DNA from: Enoplosus armatus | Taxonomy: Eukaryota > Chordata > Actinopteri > Centrarchiformes > Enoplosidae | DNA length: 64,000 nt | Assembly (NCBI RefSeq): GCF_043641665.1 | Contig: NC_092193.1 | Coordinates: forward strand, 18,042,817-18,106,816 | Direction of reading: 5' to 3' | Shown here: in pieces, positions 1 through 13,391 of the stretch | Layout: the number at the start of each line of letters is the position of its first letter | Numbering within the stretch: the first letter of the stretch is position 1 | The notes under the pieces: model-generated | Databases searched by the model: none | Seen by the model: the letters and a program-made list of their open reading frames with translations, nothing else | What the model was told of the DNA's origin: nothing | Position numbers and translations under genes: made by a program

Positions 1-320
1 TGGAGACTCCAGGAAGTTACTGGTCCTTGCCAAGGAATAGTCCGGCACATAACCCCCATAACAATTGATTTTACACTTAGGTTTTTGTATGAATCAAACA
101 AACAAGATATAACGGGTTAATTAGAGAGCGTCAGAGCTGCTGGTAGGCAGATTTTATTACCTTTGAACAGAGCCAGGGTAGCTGTTTCCCCCTGTTTCCA
201 CTCTTTATGCTAAGCTAAGCTAACCAGCCACTGGCTCCAGCTTCATATTTAGCTTAATGTCGTGACATGGCGGTATCAATCTTCTCAGCAAGAATATTTC
301 CCAAAATGTCAAACTATTAC
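1..320. repeat. Foldback/MITE-like family 1, copy A (right part, cut by the window edge)
   Basis: Contains the family's hallmark inner arm (atgctaagctaagctaa, then ggctccagcttcatattta) and ends in the terminal motif cccaaaatgtcaaactatt at 299-318. The left part lies outside the window. Confidence 0.8.
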
Positions 321-3300
321 TTAGACATCTTCCAGGCAGACCTCGGACAGGGTAATCCAAACAAAACAATCCTCCCATATTACTCTCTCAGTCTCTCGCT
401 GACATCAACAAGCTGTTGTGCAAAAACCAGACATTGGAAAATATTTAAATGAACATTTCCTCTCCAATATGTTTGGACCTGTTTCAGTAATGAAATTGGA
501 AATAGGCCCACATTGAACACAGCCCCCACAGAGTAGAAGATATCATCTTGCACATTACATTTACGTTTTTTTTTCACCGTATGACAAGGCTGTAAATCGC
601 AATTCTATTTCCATTTATATCTTGTTACATATGAATTCATTACATTTTCTCCAATATCCATTTAGATATTATGCAAAATGGGACCATTCTGTTTACAGAA
701 GCATCAAACCTTATCAAAGTGCACCTCAGTTGAATTTCATGTCGAAATGAGAAAAAGCGAAGAGAAAAGTGCTGGTTATCTGAAGAGTAAAACAATTAGG
801 CCAGTAATTGTTGCTAATGGCAGTCAAGGCTTATGTAATGTAATCGATTCACATGTAATTTAATTTCACTTGTAGGCATATGTGTACATTCTGCAAAAAC
901 AGCAGTCAGGCACCATTGACTTCAAGTGTTTTCTCACCGTTATGTCCCTCATTGCACTGACCCTGTTGAGTTGACAATGAGGCTGTGACCTCGCCACTAC
1001 AGAGAGTCTTGCTGGAATCAAATGGGGCAGTGAATTGCCAGCCCATCACACAATTATTTCCATTGTGTGGAGCTGGGTGGCTAGTAATCCTTGTGCCTTG
1101 GCCTGTAACATCGGGTGAGTGAGTGAAGTGTTCAGTGTGAAGCCAGCAGTGTCAGCCTGCCTCCCATGTTCAGCCGGAGCGGCCCGTCACTGCCCGCTTC
1201 ACTTCCAGAGGACTGGGCATCTTCAATGCATCAATGACACCAGCCATCACAAGGGACATGTAGCATGTGATAGCAGTGATTCATTAGGACTCAATTAGCT
1301 GGGAGGCATGGGGCGCCCTGCCATATGTCTCGAGGTTCTACGGCAATCTGTACCCACTCCCTACTACTGTACTCTCAACTGTCTTTGGCACTGTACAGTC
1401 TGTACATGTGTGTTGCATCTGTGCTGTACAGTACCAGCACTGGGCTGCAGTCTGTTCCTTTTCACAGGGCCGTCTTCTTTCATTAAAACAAGTCAGTCGT
1501 AGAGATTTAGCAACTCTGTCTCCAGCCACCCAGGTTCGGGGCTGGAAATGAGTCACAATGACCTTCAGCTCAACTCATGTTGCGCCAGTTGGCTCCGTAT
1601 GAAATACTCATCCATCTACTGAAGTATGAGGCTGCAGAGCTCCAGATACTGTAAATCTTAGGAGGTAAGAAAGGCCCCGCTCAATATCGACTCCGCCTCG
1701 CTTGCCAAGAGGCGGCGTGTGCTGCCGACAAGATCTATCCACCCTCAAATCTAGTTTGTCGTCTTATCTGTGCCAAGGTAAAAGACCCCCTTGTCCTCGT
1801 CCTCCGTGCCCCCACACACCCAATCAAACTCTTCCACAACCCGAAATTAATGAAATTAGATTGGAGCGGAGAGCAGCCTTAAGGAGAACAAGGGCAATGA
1901 ACACACCAAGCTCCAGATATGTGATGTGATGCGATGAGGCACATGCACATGCTGTAAAATACATGCAAGCTGGCATGTGATGTGTATTAATGACTGATAC
2001 TTCCAAGATTTTAAAGGTCAATACTGCTAATTTGGTATCAAAGCTGCCATTGGGCTATTTGTTACACTGATGTTCAATTTTTAAAGGTTACGCACATTTA
2101 AAGTAACAGGCAGTTTCAGCAGCTTTTGTGACTTTTTTTGAGAGAAATGGTTGGGATATCATGTTGAGACGAATTTATTCAAATCATTCAGGTATTTGAT
2201 TTGATTTGACTACAGAGGCCTGCTGGCCTCCATCTGTACCTCCCTCACCTGCCCAGGTGGAGAATGAGAGAGAAATATAAATAAATTATACCTCAACCAC
2301 ACATATCGATAGCCTATAGCTAGCTACCAAGACCCACAAGCTAACAGTGCACTTTTACAGTACATAATGGGATTGCTTAGGTGGTCATCTCAAATCCCAT
2401 TTGATTGGATAAAATATATCTGCCACCGAGTGCAAGATTAGTCATCAGAAATGTCGAACCGTTAAGCAGGAAGCTAAAAGAAATACATTTGGATATAAAA
2501 ACACTCAAAAATGTTTTCACGTATATCAAATTAATAAAAACTTGGACTTTAATTTTTTAATTTGCATGCCAAGACATAATCTGTATCAGAGGTACACACT
2601 GAAACCAAGATTGATGATAATTATTTTCCAGTTAGAATTCCAGTGTTTGAATTTTCAAGAAACATGTTACTGCACATTTGAGTGAAATAAGAAAATGCTG
2701 CATATCTTTGTGATGTTATTATAGTCAGGGAGGAATCTCGTATCAGCTGCTGACGACATGCCTGGCAGATGACAAGACAAATGTCGCTATCAGCCTGATC
2801 CGATATTTATTAGCAGACCACCACCTTGGTGTTCATCATGTAAAGGCCTGACATTGGTGGCCTATGTTTTCCTAAATATATGCATCAACCTAGTATTGGT
2901 TCATGTCCACAATTGGGCCAATTTGTATTTTACGTGACTTGCTCTGAGTGAGCGATTTCCAGAAATGGAAAAGGTAAAGTGTGTTTTTTTGCAAATCAAA
3001 AGCGTAACTTTTCAATAATGCCAGGAGCGCGTGAGAGAGGAGCCGGAGAAAGGAAAATCGAGTCAAGTCGGAGCAGCTCTGCCCCAGTTGTAGGCACGTG
3101 CAGCCACCCAACTGCACTCCTCCAGCGTTTTCACCGCATTACCCAGAAACGCTACGTTCGTGTGACCCAATTCATCAGCCTCTCCTCCCCATTCATCTGC
3201 TCTCACAGATGCACTACGGGAGGCTCCATAAGCAGCAGAGCATTCATCACCTCTGAGTAGCGAGGTCCTCCGGTTTCATCCCGTTGGCCTGTTCTACAAC

Positions 3301-4151
3301 CCCATTCCCCACAGGCGGGACAGCGGCTCCATATGTGGCTGATGATTATAATAGTGTGGCGGGGCTGGCAGCAGCAAGCTCCGCTGTAGCTCAGATGCAT
3401 TTGTGCGTGTGTTTGTGTTTGTGTTCCATAAAATATGTAATCAAATATAAGCTTAGCAGGGTTTTTCTTCCACTGACAGTCAATTTAAATATTGTATCTG
3501 CCACATCTCCTTACCGCAGTGCTTTCTCAACCCCCTGGAGGTAATTGAGATGTTTAGTTCAGCCTAGAGGAGCTATCCAACTCAATTCTCATGTGATTTC
3601 ATATTCCCTGATTCCTGTTTCTTCTTATAGAGCACAGCGCACTGCTCTTGTTTAGATCATTTACAGTTTGGAGTAATCAAACATTAAATGACAGCAAAAG
3701 TGTATTCACTCGCACACAACCGAAGCATCTCCTTAATGAAACTGTTAAACTTTATGGCTGTTTTGGAGGTTGTAGTTTGTGGTGTTTCTGGCATTTAGTC
3801 GCCCGTTATGGACAGACAAGAAACTGCTGTGACACAATTCAAGACCGCAGCCTCCAAAATAACCATAAACACCTATAAAACTGTTGAAAAATAACTGAAC
3901 ATTATAACCTTCATATATTACTGGATGTATGTTGTATTAAGACTGCATTATTTTTTAGCTTTATGTACCAAATAAACTGGCAACTGAGCCTATAATGAAG
4001 AAGTTTAAGCCAGTAGGTTGTCTGTTGGTGTTACTGTCATGTGGCCGACATGGAAAACAAGCGGTACGAAGCAGAAAAGTCCATTATCTTTGACTGTTTA
4101 ATTCATCTTTCAGTTACTTCACTGTCAAGATGTAAGAAACCTATAAATAGC

Positions 4152-4175
4152 GGGGGGGGGGGGGGGGGGGGGGGG
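4152..4175 (+). repeat. Poly-G tract
   Basis: Run of 24 G. Such tracts often mark an assembly or sequencing length uncertainty. Confidence 0.93.
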
Positions 4176-5542
4176 CGCAGTTGAGTAGCATTTGCTGAAA
4201 TCCAAAAACACCCTCTGGCTACAAACATCTACAGTCCTCTCACCCTAACCCTGTCTCCGTATCTGCCAAATCACAAGATGTTCATACAGAACATGTCTGC
4301 AAGATATTCACAGACAATGTCATTTTATTTGTTCAGGCACTCAAAGCTTGAGCTTGGTTAAGGTGAGGAAAAGATAGCGAGGTTAGTTACATACAGGGCT
4401 GTACCCAACTCAGAATTTTCTAATTAGATTTGGCAGTTCAATACGAATATTCGACTATTTGGTCCTTTTTTTCATATAGACTATCAAGCAGTGCCTCATT
4501 GATTGGATCCCTCGGGTCCCCTAAAGGTCCGGGGGCCCCACTCGGCTGCAGTTGCTCGCTTTGACCGATTGGTAATCCAACCTGAGACCAGCTTCCCTGA
4601 CCAACTCTAAAGGGAGCTGACCCTTAGATTGACATTCATGGAGGAATCCACCATTTCTGGATTTGGTTTGCTAATGCTTCATTATCATCCTTCCTTTATT
4701 CATGTCGTTAATAGACAAAGGGAGAGGAAAAAGCCATATTTAACTCAGTGACTATCAATGAATCTATAGAATCTGACACGTAAGTAAAATGTAGAATGAA
4801 TGTTTCACTCTTAATGGCTGATGACATTTGGTTTTCCTAAATGTCTGCCCTTGCTGAGTAATTGCAGTTGTTGTAATGTGGAACTTTGTACCTTTTTTAA
4901 TTAAATGGAGATCTCTCTAGTAGTGGCACCCGCAGGGAACAGATTCTACACTTTTGATGTGGAGTTGCGCTGAGCGACAAGCATCTGGCACAGCAACATC
5001 GGTCAGCATGGTGTCTTCTGACAAGACCCTTTAGATCACTTCTCATCAGAGCATCACAGCTGGAGGCTACCCTGATGTTTCGCTCTAATCAGCCATCAAG
5101 TGTCATATTCAGAAGGCTTCGCTCGGGCTCGTATGTGGCCTCTGCTTTGGGTTTATACAAAACAACACAAGCGAGTGGAAGAAGCAGCTCCTCGGAGAGA
5201 CAACAGTGGCACTGCTCGTATGTGTGTGTGTGTCCGCGATCTGTGTGAGATCTTGACCTTGCGATGCCATTGTAATGAGAGGCAGTCGAATATTTCACTT
5301 ATCATTAGCGGCATGATTAGCTGCCAATGGGCTGTGCCTGGCGTGGTTTAATCCTCTCAGTCTCCAGAGTGCGATAACATATGAGATGACAACAGTTTCA
5401 CACCCAGTTTCACACCTCCCATGGTTCCATACGTCGCAGCAGCCTAATCACTCATGAGAGATTAATGAGAGACGTTGAGGTATGGTGGGAGATTCACTAA
5501 TTACACCCCCACATACTGTATAGTAGTCGGGGGAATAGACAA

Positions 5543-5544
<2 letters not shown>

Positions 5545-5585
<41 letters not shown>
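5545..5585 (+). repeat. (GT)n microsatellite
   Basis: About 41 nt of uninterrupted GT in the region upstream of dab1. Confidence 0.96.
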
Positions 5586-5588
<3 letters not shown>

Positions 5589-8569
5589 TGTGTAAGCTTC
5601 TTTTAAAGTGCAGTTTTACGAGATACCTGTTACTTCGCAGTGGGAGAAGCTACAACAAAGGTACCCTCAAGAGAAAAGAAGAAATATTTAAAAGTACTGT
5701 GGAAAGTGTCTACAGTACAGCTGGAAAAACTAAATCACACCACTGCAAAATACAGCTAATTGGAATGTTAACAAGAGTTGTAGCGTAATTTATTTGAAAA
5801 AAAAACCCAACTATTCTTTTTGTGCTTTGCGTAGCTCCTACAGCTGCCTGCAAGAAAGTAGTAGAGTCATGAAAGTAAACTAAATAACCCATCTGCGTTA
5901 TCACAGCAGAATGTGGCACACATGCTAACTTTCCTTTGTATGAAATGTCAGTCACTCCTATATTTTCTCTCAGGCGTATTTCTGCCAGACGCAGCAGTCA
6001 GAAAGGAAACCCAAACCAAGAGTTTTCATAGAGGAAAGAAAAGATGTTTCACAGAAGAGGGATTTGTAACATCTGAACCGTGTACCATCCTGATCACTTT
6101 TTTTCTCACAGTTAGGCCTGTTCCTTTAGGGACTGTATGAAAATTATTGGGGAGGGGCGGGCAGCTGAATCTTGCGTCACTCTAAAACAGAGCTATGCAA
6201 CCAAATGACCACGCTAAATGACTGATAATGTCGCTCTGTAACTGCTGGATGTGTAAATAAGTGTTTGCTAACAAGTTCACTGTATCAGCTTAAAAGGTGA
6301 TGGTATGTCAATATTGTATTTGCAACTGCCTAAGTAAAATTTTAATCTGAGCAGCGAAAAATTCAGAAGACCCTCCCTTCATCAAAGAGGAAAAATGCTC
6401 AACCCTTCAATGTTTTTGGACAGCCCTCTCCCTCCCTAATCATTTTCATACAGTCCCTTAGTCAGCTCACAGTGACAACACTAATGAGGAGCTAAAAATT
6501 TAGTTTGACTTTAGTTAGTCCAAAATGTCACACAGTTTTCACATTGTGTGTGGTGTGTCACATCACGACAACATCGATAAAACAGCGTGACAGTAAGTAG
6601 AAAAACAAAAAAGGTTCCTGTTCGGTGCTTCCCTTCAGCCTTATTAATGCTGTCTGGCAGACTGCAGGTAATGTTTTTGTACTCAGCGGTTTTGATCATG
6701 GAAACTTTTATCTCAGCTACGCTGGATCTCCGTTGTGTTTGATAGTCATATTACCTGTCCACTGTGCTACTGAATCAAATTTGTGTCTTTTAAATCAGGA
6801 ATACAATCAGAATGACAGCGAAACAGTTATTCACAGTCGAGTTTCATAAAGAGGCTGCTTACGTATCTTAATTATATCCATGACCCATGTGCAATTAAAG
6901 AGGACTACTTTTGGCTATTTATTTAGTTCAAAGAGAACACAAAGGGAGGAAAAAAAAACCTAATTGTCTCATTAATTACTCTCCGCATGAAATAATGACC
7001 AAACCAAGGTATCCACAGTTCTTTTGTAACTCACAAAAGAAGGCAGGGGTGGGGGTGGCAGAAAAAATAAAACATGCTTCAACCTCTTTTCACAAATAGG
7101 CATTATGCTGGAAGAGAGGGAGACAAAGAAAAAGAGGGCAGAGGAGAACAGGAGTGGGAGGGAGAGAAAAAAAGGGGGTAAAGATGGAATTGAAAGAGTA
7201 AAAAAAAAAGGCAGAGAGAGAGATTAAAAATGGTAAATACAGAGCAAATCAAAAAGAGAGGAAAGAGAGGAAGAACGAGAAAAGATTGGCTGCGAGGTAA
7301 CATGGTGTTTGTCCAGGCCTTCTGGAGCCTGCCCAGTTCTCTCTCCCACCGAACGTGGTAAATAGCCTGTTTTAACACACTGTTCAGACACTGAGACACA
7401 GCACAACAACAAACCAAATCAACAGTGAATTAAAGACTCCTCTGGGAAGCTGCAGAGTAACATTAGAGGAGGTGTTTTGAAGAGCCAGATCCACCAATTA
7501 ACTGTTCTGAGAGGGGTCCAGGAGTCTCACGCTGGCTATGTTTCCAGACCCCGCCACATGCGGTGGGTGGAATTAAATGAATAAAAGAGGAAATGTAGCC
7601 TATCTTGTTTTCATGCTATTGTTTACTGTCACCATAGGGAGCTAGTGACACTTTATTAGCCTGAATATGTCTGTTATAGAGGCAGATGCAAACTAAGAAA
7701 TGCAAACTTTCAAAATAAACCCCATTCATATTTGCATCTTGAGACTTCTGCTGTGTGAGCGCAAGTGTATTTGTTCATTTATGTCATGTCTCAGACTTGA
7801 AGAGACCACCCCCCTCACACACACACACCCTTGTTGCTCTTCTTCCATCTAAATTGGGCCCAGTTATCCTGCAGCTGAGCTGGTAAAAAAAAGGATAATG
7901 CAGGAGCACTTCAGAGGGCAGCTCCTCGCTGCCCTCTGCGTAGCTGTGCCTGACCATGCTGGAGCCACGCCTAACTGAGTGCACAGCTCCGAGGCCTTCG
8001 CTGACATAAATCTGCACAGCAAAGCAACTGTGTGGCAACGCTTATTTAGTTTACCAGCTGTAGCCGCTGAACCCGAAGCAATGAGGCCCTTTCCCTCAGA
8101 AAGTAAATGAGAGCGCTTCAAATGCCCAAACTGAATTTTTTTGTATGTACCCCCCCCCCCCCTTCGCTCGCACACTTGACTGTTCCATCGTCAGAGGCCC
8201 TCCATCTTGTCAGAATGAGGTGAACTAATGGGCCGTGGCTGAACAGCCTGAGCTCAGAGGCTATCAGTTCCCCCTGGAAGGCCAGGAAGGCAGAGGAGGA
8301 GGAGAGGCAGAAGAAAGGAGAGGTCCTTCTCTTCTTTGGCTACAGTATTGCAGTTTTGCCTCTGATAAATCCTCGCCGAAATCAAAGGGAATGGTTGTGT
8401 TATAGTGCAATGTTAAGTGGTTGTCCCCATTTCTTCTGCTTTCATTTTACGTAAATGTTATTCACATTTGTGCAAGCTAAAAGACAGCTTGATAATTTAC
8501 TCATCTTTGATTGTCATTGGGCTGTCCTGTCTAGTTTTGATGCTCCTAACATCTTTTGGTTTTTAGCCA

Positions 8570-8985
8570 TGATAGTGACGTGGCTCGATGGATGACAATG
8601 ACTGAAATAGCTTAAATATAATATATAACATCTATTGGATGAAATTTTGCACAGACATTCATGGTTCCCAGATGACGAATCCTGCTGACTTTTTCTCTAG
8701 CGCTACCGTGAGGTTGACATTTGTGATCTTGAGTGAAATGTCTTGAGTGACTTCATCCAGTGCCATCATCAGATGAAACTATCAGTGTGTAATACGTTTG
8801 TTTATGACTACATACTAATAACATTCCCATCAACCATAGCTGTTCTTAGTGTTTAATGCCAAATAGCTAACACTCTAAACTAAGATGGTGAACATTGTGA
8901 GCATTATACCTAATTAACATCAGCATGGTCAGTCAGCATTGTGCAGCCTCGCAGAGCTGCTAGCATGGTAGACTCTTGTTACTGT
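8570..8985 (+). repeat. Interspersed repeat family 2, copy 1
   Basis: Shares blocks with 34180-34725: cagacattcatggttcccag, ctctagcgctaccgtgaggt, aactaagatggtgaacat and the end gctgctagcatggtagact. No coding capacity seen. Confidence 0.7.
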
Positions 8986-11499
8986 ATACTTTTTTTTCTA
9001 TGTCTCTGTGGCCTCGTGTTAATAGATTGCAGCGTTGCCCCAAAGACCCATACGCAAGTCAACCCCTCGCTAGTCAGGAATCTAATTAGTCCAACAAAAG
9101 CAAATCATCCTTATCTTAGATCCAAGGGCTATCAGCTACTTGTAAGGCCATATGAGACGACCTTATTGTTGATTGTGAGGCTGCGATAAGAGCTGATGTA
9201 GAATAGAATAAAATGTCCAGCCCTGGAAAAATAGTCACAAACAGTCACAACGGCACAGATAAAAGGCTTTAGGTATGGAGAGAATATAGCAGTGGTTGGC
9301 CCACCTTCACTGCCATGGGTGACACAAGGTGACACAGCAGGAATATTCAGAGGAGCTTTGCTCGGCCAAGTTGTGACAGTCGTGTCCCACTCCATAAGCT
9401 GGGGGGCATTTTGTAACAAAGATGACCAGCGCGAGGTGCCAAAGCTGGTCTGTCGAACAAACGTTCCGCCGGCCCCGGGCCATGCCAGCCTTGGCCAGGA
9501 AGAGACAGAGATGGTCCGGGGGACGGGGGCCTTCCCGCTCCTCAGCAGCCTCATGCAAGCTGGAGAACACAGACTGCGCCTTCCGTCGGGACCACAGTGA
9601 ATGGAGGTGTAATTGGCCATATCCAGTGATAGATGGCTGTTCAACCTTTGTTGCTCATCGGTGGCAGGATGCACTGAGGCTCATCTCACAATATGAGGTT
9701 GATTGTGCAGTCTATTAAACGCCTGTCTCAGGAGGAAAGGTTACTTACTGGAATGCCGGGGCTTAAAAAAATCTCAAGAAGGATCAGATTTAAAAATGAA
9801 TGCGTGTTCAGTGATTGCCCATTATATTTCTGAGACGGTAAACACGACTGGAAATCTGATCACACTTAATGAATCATTTTCAGCCATAGAGACGACTAGG
9901 AAGATAGAACTTGCTGTAATTGGAAATTACACCCTTTGTCTCTGAAACATAAATCAAAGATCTAAATTATAGTTTTTATAATATTGCAAACAAATTATCA
10001 TATCAAGCAAATTCCCCATTGCATGTGCATTAATTACATAATTATGAAGAATGAAAGCAGTAGCAGCAGTCTATATGTTCTTTTTTAATCATGAAGCCAA
10101 TATACAATGTGACTGGTGGAGTGTTTTGATTGACCTGTACTTGCACTCACTAAAGGCTATAGGCATCTCTCTGGCAAACTGATCAAAACAACAAAGAAAG
10201 ATTGGTTTCTCTTCATGAAAAAAAGATTCAGATCACATCTCATCCCAATACACTGAAGCTGCATGACAAGATATATGTACCTGCATGTTGCCCGGGGGGT
10301 GTGGTGCGCCTCGTGAAGGTATACTTTCAAACTCTCCTGAAAAATCAATGGCTTGCATGATTGATGTGCTTAATGCTAAGGAAGAGAGAGTTGCCATACA
10401 TCAGGTTTTCTCACAGCGGGCCCCTTTTTGTTCAATAATCCGGTCACAGTGTAAAGATTCTGACGCAAGTAGGAAACAAACATCTCAAGAGATGATTTGT
10501 GAAACACAGGCAGACAGAGACAAAGACGGCGGCGGGTAGATGGAAGGAAATGAAGAAATGCAAGCAGAAATGAAACTGACTTCCCTCAAGGAAGTTTTCC
10601 TTTGCGCTTGAGAGAGGTAGTACTAAAATGAACAAATTAATAAATAAAGTGTGGCTTTTGTCAAGGGCTTTTGACATCCCCTAACAGTTGAGAGTAGCTG
10701 GAGAAACGAGTGATGCTCGTTAACTATGACCCAAATCATAAGAGACACTGGGAGCTGTTAAAACACAGAGCAGATTGAGGAGTCTGGGTGACCTAGATAG
10801 CATTGGTTTTGACAAGCATCCGTACATCACATTAAATCGCTCTTCCGTCTAATACAATGAGGCATATCTCCCTCGTTGGTAATGAAAATTACATTCTGAT
10901 AAGGTTCTTTGTGACATGGAAAATACCTCTCCCATCGCAGACACTTCAAGGCTCCTCCTGAGATGCACTTATGGGGAGATTGCCCCTTCGCCTGGGCCTG
11001 GGTGACATTATCTGTCTCATAAGCACACATGAGGGGTGACACATGGTCTAGACAGCCATGCACAAGGAGAGCCGGTGGTGATGAGGCAACGGCAATGACC
11101 TGTTGTTCAAGGAAATGAAATGTGTCTTACCATCACAGTTCATTTTGGAATAATGGGAGGGTTGAAGGACTTGTCTGCGGGACGAGAAGGAGGCAGATAT
11201 AGCTGTAGAGAGACTATTTCACACATCAATTTGTTTTATACATACATACATACAGGAATGCACAAAGCTATGCATCAGTACGCAGGTTTTGGTTTGCCTA
11301 ACCCAAATTTAAAAAAAGAGCATATTTTCTCACATACCTTTAGCGTTATCTAGCCATGTTGCCGTATTTGTGACCTCAGCATTACTCCGTATTTAGGCTG
11401 CAGTGGCCAGAGTAGTATGTGAAAATATTGTATTTAAGTATTTAAATGGGATCTGTGGGATCACAAAAATACCTTATATACCTACCAAACTATGGGCAA

Positions 11500-11690
11500 A
11501 TTTAGTGGGGAGGTCTCTAATGTGGCTGCTAGCCACAGCTTCATTTATGGACCCAGGTTTTGAGACATCCGTCTCTGAGCTTATTGCCACCACCACAATG
11601 CACTGGAGGTGAATGGAATCCCTTTTGGGTTTCTCACAACATTGAAAAATTACATTTAAAAAATTCAACTGCACTAAAGGCAAAGCAAAT
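11500..11690 (+). repeat. Interspersed repeat family 3, copy 1
   Basis: Aligns by eye to 52765-52960: caggttttgagacatccgtc against caggttttcagatatccgtc, then a tgccaccaccacaatgcact-like block and an attgaaaaattacattta-like block. Confidence 0.55.
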
Positions 11691-12843
11691 TGTAGCGATG
11701 GCACAATTGCATTTAAAGTCAACAGAAAGATACAAGTAGTGATAAATCACTCTGTGGGGCGCACGATTAAGCAAAGACACAACCATGTTCAGCTTTTTCT
11801 TTAAAAATGTGCCTATGCTGAGGATTTATGGCACCACTTTATAGAAAGAATCTGGCAGAAATTAAGAGAAAGAACTCTTGAGATCAGTCACAGTGTACGT
11901 TGCTAGCTAGTTATCGCTAACATCTTGGCTGTTTTATCACTTTGAGTGAATAAAAAGGGAATACAAACATTGCAGTGGTTAAATGATTCCTTCACCTTCA
12001 GAGAGCATTGCCTTAACCTGAGGAAAGAAGGAGGTAAGATAGAGGACATGCTCTTTGTAATTTGGGTGACCCTTTAACAAGCCATGTTCAGGCAAAGTGT
12101 TGAAAGACAGAAAAAAATCCTTAAAATACAACTCAAAATGACACTCGCACTCACATTGTAGCTCACTGTCACCACACACTCACAATGTCACACAATGTCA
12201 AACAGGATAATGTGTGCCCGGTGCTCGATGTGCAGCAGCTCTTTTTCAGACCAGGGTAGGCTGAAGGCCTTTCTCCAACAATGGCCCATCACCATGCCAA
12301 CAGAAGCGGTGCCAGCTTGGCACGGCCCCCGTGTTAGCAGTGGCTGATTCAAGGGCATTAAAGCACAATGTGGGGGGGGGGGGGGGGGTCCAGTTTATAG
12401 ACGACTGTGCCAGGATTTCCACCACAGTTTGCTTTGAAACAGCCTGTCATTCATCGCTCGCTGCAACTTCCCCTCCTCTCGTGCTGTCGGCCTGAGCTGG
12501 GAGCATTTACAAATCCATCTTCTGAAGATTTGCTTTGCATGCACAGAAGCACCGGTCATGCTTTAATGTTCTATATTTACGCAGAAGCAGTACATATAAC
12601 AAGAGCATCAAATATTTTGCCACAGGTCTTCTCCAAGGGTGGGCACGCACTTGCTGCACTCTCATTAAGGATTGATGATCCAGAAGAGATAATAACATCT
12701 TTGTTGATTTGTTAAATTGGTGCCTGTCATTTTATATGTTAAATTAATGCTGTAATGAGTGATCAAGGGGCATGTGTGTCATTTTAATTCTTAACCACCT
12801 CCAGCTTAATATTAACTGTCATCCCTGTCTCCTCGCCTTGCAG

Positions 12844-13391
12844 TGCTCGGAGCAAGTGACTGTGATGGGCTGTCGGACTGCTTCTGAAGTGCTCTACCAA
12901 AGAATAATATCCACTCCTGACCTACTCTGAAGAACAATATTTGATTCAATCAATGTTGCAGTCTCCCCTGAGGGGAATTACTCCTGAGTAATACGTGGAC
13001 CCTCAGAAAAGAGCAACAGTGGACCATGTGATACTTGACCTTCACGGAGAGAACTCAGGTACACTCCAGAAGATGTCAAATCTGATCTGAAGCTGCTCTG
13101 GATAGGATTGCCCGGCTCATAATTCAATCATCTTTTCATGTGCTGTTCAGCAATACTCAAACACCATGGGCCAACAGTGACGGAGCGTAGTTATCAATGC
13201 TGGATCTTCATTTATTGAGGAGTACCAGACATCTCATCATGGATTTGAATGAGATCTTCTCCACCAAAGTGCGGCTATAAGAAAGACTGGAGCGGGGGGA
13301 ATTGGACACTGGGAGTTGGGAGGATTAGCTAGTGTGCTGCTAACCCATGGTGGATCTGCTGTGAGCAGGACAAGGGACTCAGCAGTGGAGG
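12844..13391 (+). other. dab1: dab1 5'UTR part of the first coding exon
   Basis: A pyrimidine-rich acceptor (ctcctcgccttgcag) ends at 12843. No intron-like break follows before the dab1 ATG at 13392, so the 5'UTR of this exon probably begins at 12844. It holds several upstream ATGs, including short complete frames at 12865-12930 (22 codons with stop) and 12953-12991 (13 codons with stop). The acceptor implies at least one further non-coding 5' exon to the left, which I could not locate. DAB1 genes in vertebrates are known for very long, multi-exon 5'UTRs. Confidence 0.6.

Larger units (their letters stand above)
1..12843. other. No supported gene; presumed dab1 upstream or 5'UTR-intron region
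   Basis: No open frame here shows family-like protein sequence or exon-like splice borders that I can support. It holds repeat copies at 1-320, about 8570-8985 and about 11500-11690, a GT tract at 5545-5585, homopolymer tracts (G at 4152-4175, C near 8151-8162, G near 12371-12388), and unremarkable single-copy sequence. Non-coding dab1 5' exons may be hidden here; transcript data would be needed to place them. Confidence 0.6.

Noticed and set aside
7103..7417. 104-codon minus frame rich in Leu, Phe and Ser
   Set aside because: Comes from a purine-rich GAGA/AAAG stretch; no conserved features or splice context.
9132..9674. 180-codon minus-strand open frame
   Set aside because: No recognisable domain, low-complexity-free but random-looking composition, and overlapping open frames on the other strand. 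Best explained by a G/C-rich patch with few stops.
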